7,101 nucleotides of DNA, taken from the NCBI GenBank assembly GCA_021798675.1, contig JAJZGE010000088.1, positions 1 through 7,101 on the forward strand, written 5' to 3'. The notes below the pieces were generated by a model. It was not told the DNA's origin. It was given only the letters and a program-made list of their open reading frames with translations, and searched no databases. Within the stretch, counting starts at the first letter, position 1. Each line of letters begins with the position of its first letter. The position numbers and the translations under genes were made by a program. Of this stretch, positions 5,966 through 7,101 are shown piece after piece. This stretch comes from Pseudomonadota bacterium. GTDB lineage: Bacteria; Pseudomonadota; Gammaproteobacteria; Xanthomonadales; Rhodanobacteraceae.

Positions 5966-7101
5966 GTCGCTGACTCCAGTTCGGCCAGCCGCAACGTCAC
6001 CGCGCGGCGATGCGCTTCCAGTTGTTCGGCAGCCGCCAGCGTGGCGGTGCACGGGCCGATGGCGCGCAAGCCGTCGGCACTGAGTTCCTGCACGGTGATC
6101 TGCTTCTGGTAGCTGGCCACCGACACGCCGCTGTAGCTGCGCGCATGGCCGTAGGTGGGCAGCACATGGTTGCTGCCGCTGCAGTAGTCGCCCACCGATT
6201 CGGGCGTCCACGCGCCGAGGAACACCGAACCCGCACTCTCGACATGCGCCAGCAAGTCGCGTGGCGTGGCCACCTGCAGGATCAAGTGTTCGGGCGCGTA
6301 GCGGTTGCTCACTTCCACCGCTTGGGCGAGCGACGACACCGAGATCAACCGGCTCTGCGCCAGCGCCTGCCGGGCGATTCCCGCGCGCGGTAGTTCGGTG
6401 CATTGCCGTTCGACTTCCATTTCGACGCGATCCAGCAACGCGGCGGATTCGCTGACCAGGATCACCTGCGAATCCGGCCCGTGTTCGGCCTGCGACAGCA
6501 GGTCGGCGGCGACGAAGGTTGGGTTGGCTTCCGCATCGGCGATCACCAGCACCTCGGACGGCCCGGCCGGCATGTCGATCGCGGCACCGTCCGGCTCGGA
6601 CGACACCTGCAGCTTGGCCTCGGTGACCCACGCATTGCCGGGACCGAACAGCTTGTCGCACTTCGGTACGGAGTCCGTGCCGTAGGCCATCGCGGCGATG
6701 GCTTGCGCGCCGCCCAGCTTGAACACCTTGTGCACGCCGGTGAGGCGCGCGGCGTACAGCACCGCCGCGTCGCAGCGACCATCGGCCCGCGCCGGCGAGC
6801 ACAGCACCACTTCGCGGCAGCCGGCGATCCGCGCCGGTACGCCCAGCATCAGCGCGGTGGAAGGCAGCGGCGCACTGCCCGCCGGCACGTACAGGCCCAC
6901 GCGCCGGATCGGACGCAGCATGCGCTCCACCCGCACGCCGGGCGCGGTATCCACGCCGACGGCCTGCGGTGCGGCGGCGCGATGGAAGGCTTCGATACGG
7001 CCAGCGGCTTCGCGGATCGCCGCCTTGAGTTCAGGGGCGAGTGATGCCTCGGCCGCGGCAAACTCCGCTTCGGCGACCTCGATGCCAGTCAGCGCGCAGC
7101 G
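5962..7101 (-). CDS. hisD: Histidinol dehydrogenase, 5' end missing
   Basis: HisD is a zinc- and NAD-dependent enzyme that oxidises L-histidinol twice to give L-histidine. The frame is open to the window edge, giving 379 residues; compared with about 434 in E. coli HisD, roughly the first 60 are missing. A GTG at 6954 is an internal codon, because the residues before it (AELKAA-like helix, then RIEAFHRAA) match the family N-terminal region. Conserved blocks are [41 protein letters not shown] and [14 protein letters not shown]. The zinc ligands are Gln204 and His207 (SQAEHGPD), Asp305 (ESVGDYCSG) and His364 (LEAHRRAV), and the catalytic pair is Glu271-His272 (APEHLI), in window numbering. It is the most upstream gene of the operon seen here. 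It ends in TGA at 5962-5964, inside the hisC start overlap. Confidence 0.97.
   Translation of the reverse strand, partial: RCALTGIEVAEAEFAAAEASLAPELKAAIREAAGRIEAFHRAAAPQAVGVDTAPGVRVERMLRPIRRVGLYVPAGSAPLPSTALMLGVPARIAGCREVVLCSPARADGRCDAAVLYAARLTGVHKVFKLGGAQAIAAMAYGTDSVPKCDKLFGPGNAWVTEAKLQVSSEPDGAAIDMPAGPSEVLVIADAEANPTFVAADLLSQAEHGPDSQVILVSESAALLDRVEMEVERQCTELPRAGIARQALAQSRLISVSSLAQAVEVSNRYAPEHLILQVATPRDLLAHVESAGSVFLGAWTPESVGDYCSGSNHVLPTYGHARSYSGVSVASYQKQITVQELSADGLRAIGPCTATLAAAEQLEAHRRAVTLRLAELESAT

Noticed and set aside
5966..6802. Upstream extension of the hisC frame into hisD, suggesting a HisD-HisC fusion
   Set aside because: The extra residues are not HisD; HisD is encoded in another frame and ends in its own stop at 5962-5964. 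The hisC start at 5965 has a ribosome site and overlap.

Overview
The window is high-GC DNA that looks like a gammaproteobacterial chromosome of the order Xanthomonadales, most likely Rhodanobacteraceae (Dyella/Rhodanobacter/Luteibacter type). The reasons are the gene order, the fused HisB and HisIE enzymes, and HisB and HisF sequence signatures that resemble Xanthomonas-type proteins from memory. The genus is an inference and has not been checked by any search.

Layout. Positions 1-906 (+ strand) hold the 3' part of a gene for a C13 (legumain-like) cysteine peptidase; its 5' end lies outside the window. Only 9 bases separate its stop codon from the stop codon of the convergent hisIE gene. From 916 to 7101 the minus strand carries the histidine biosynthesis operon. 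Read in the direction of transcription (from 7101 downward) it is hisD (5' end missing), hisC, hisB, hisH, hisA, hisF and hisIE. The usual first gene, hisG, would be expected just beyond position 7101.

How the genes work together. HisIE carries out the PRPP-ATP pyrophosphohydrolase and PR-AMP cyclohydrolase steps. HisA isomerises ProFAR to PRFAR. HisH and HisF together form imidazole glycerol phosphate synthase, which also releases the AICAR used in purine synthesis. HisB supplies both IGP dehydratase and histidinol-phosphate phosphatase, HisC the transaminase, and HisD the last two oxidations to histidine. From hisD to hisF every junction overlaps by 1-7 bases (ATGA, ATGA, TAATG, ATGA, ATGCTGA), which indicates tight translational coupling.

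Departures from a plain operon. First, a gap of about 149 bases before hisIE contains a degenerate palindromic repeat-like element. Second, HisC has a C-terminal tail of about 20 residues, encoded partly by a perfect 18-base palindrome lying just upstream of the hisB start. Third, the zinc ligands known from the E. coli HisB phosphatase domain are all replaced. All catalytic residues that could be checked in the seven his genes are intact. I see no mobile element, CRISPR array, RNA gene, convincing factor-independent terminator or recognisable novel system. This is mainly an ordinary housekeeping region with a few local curiosities.
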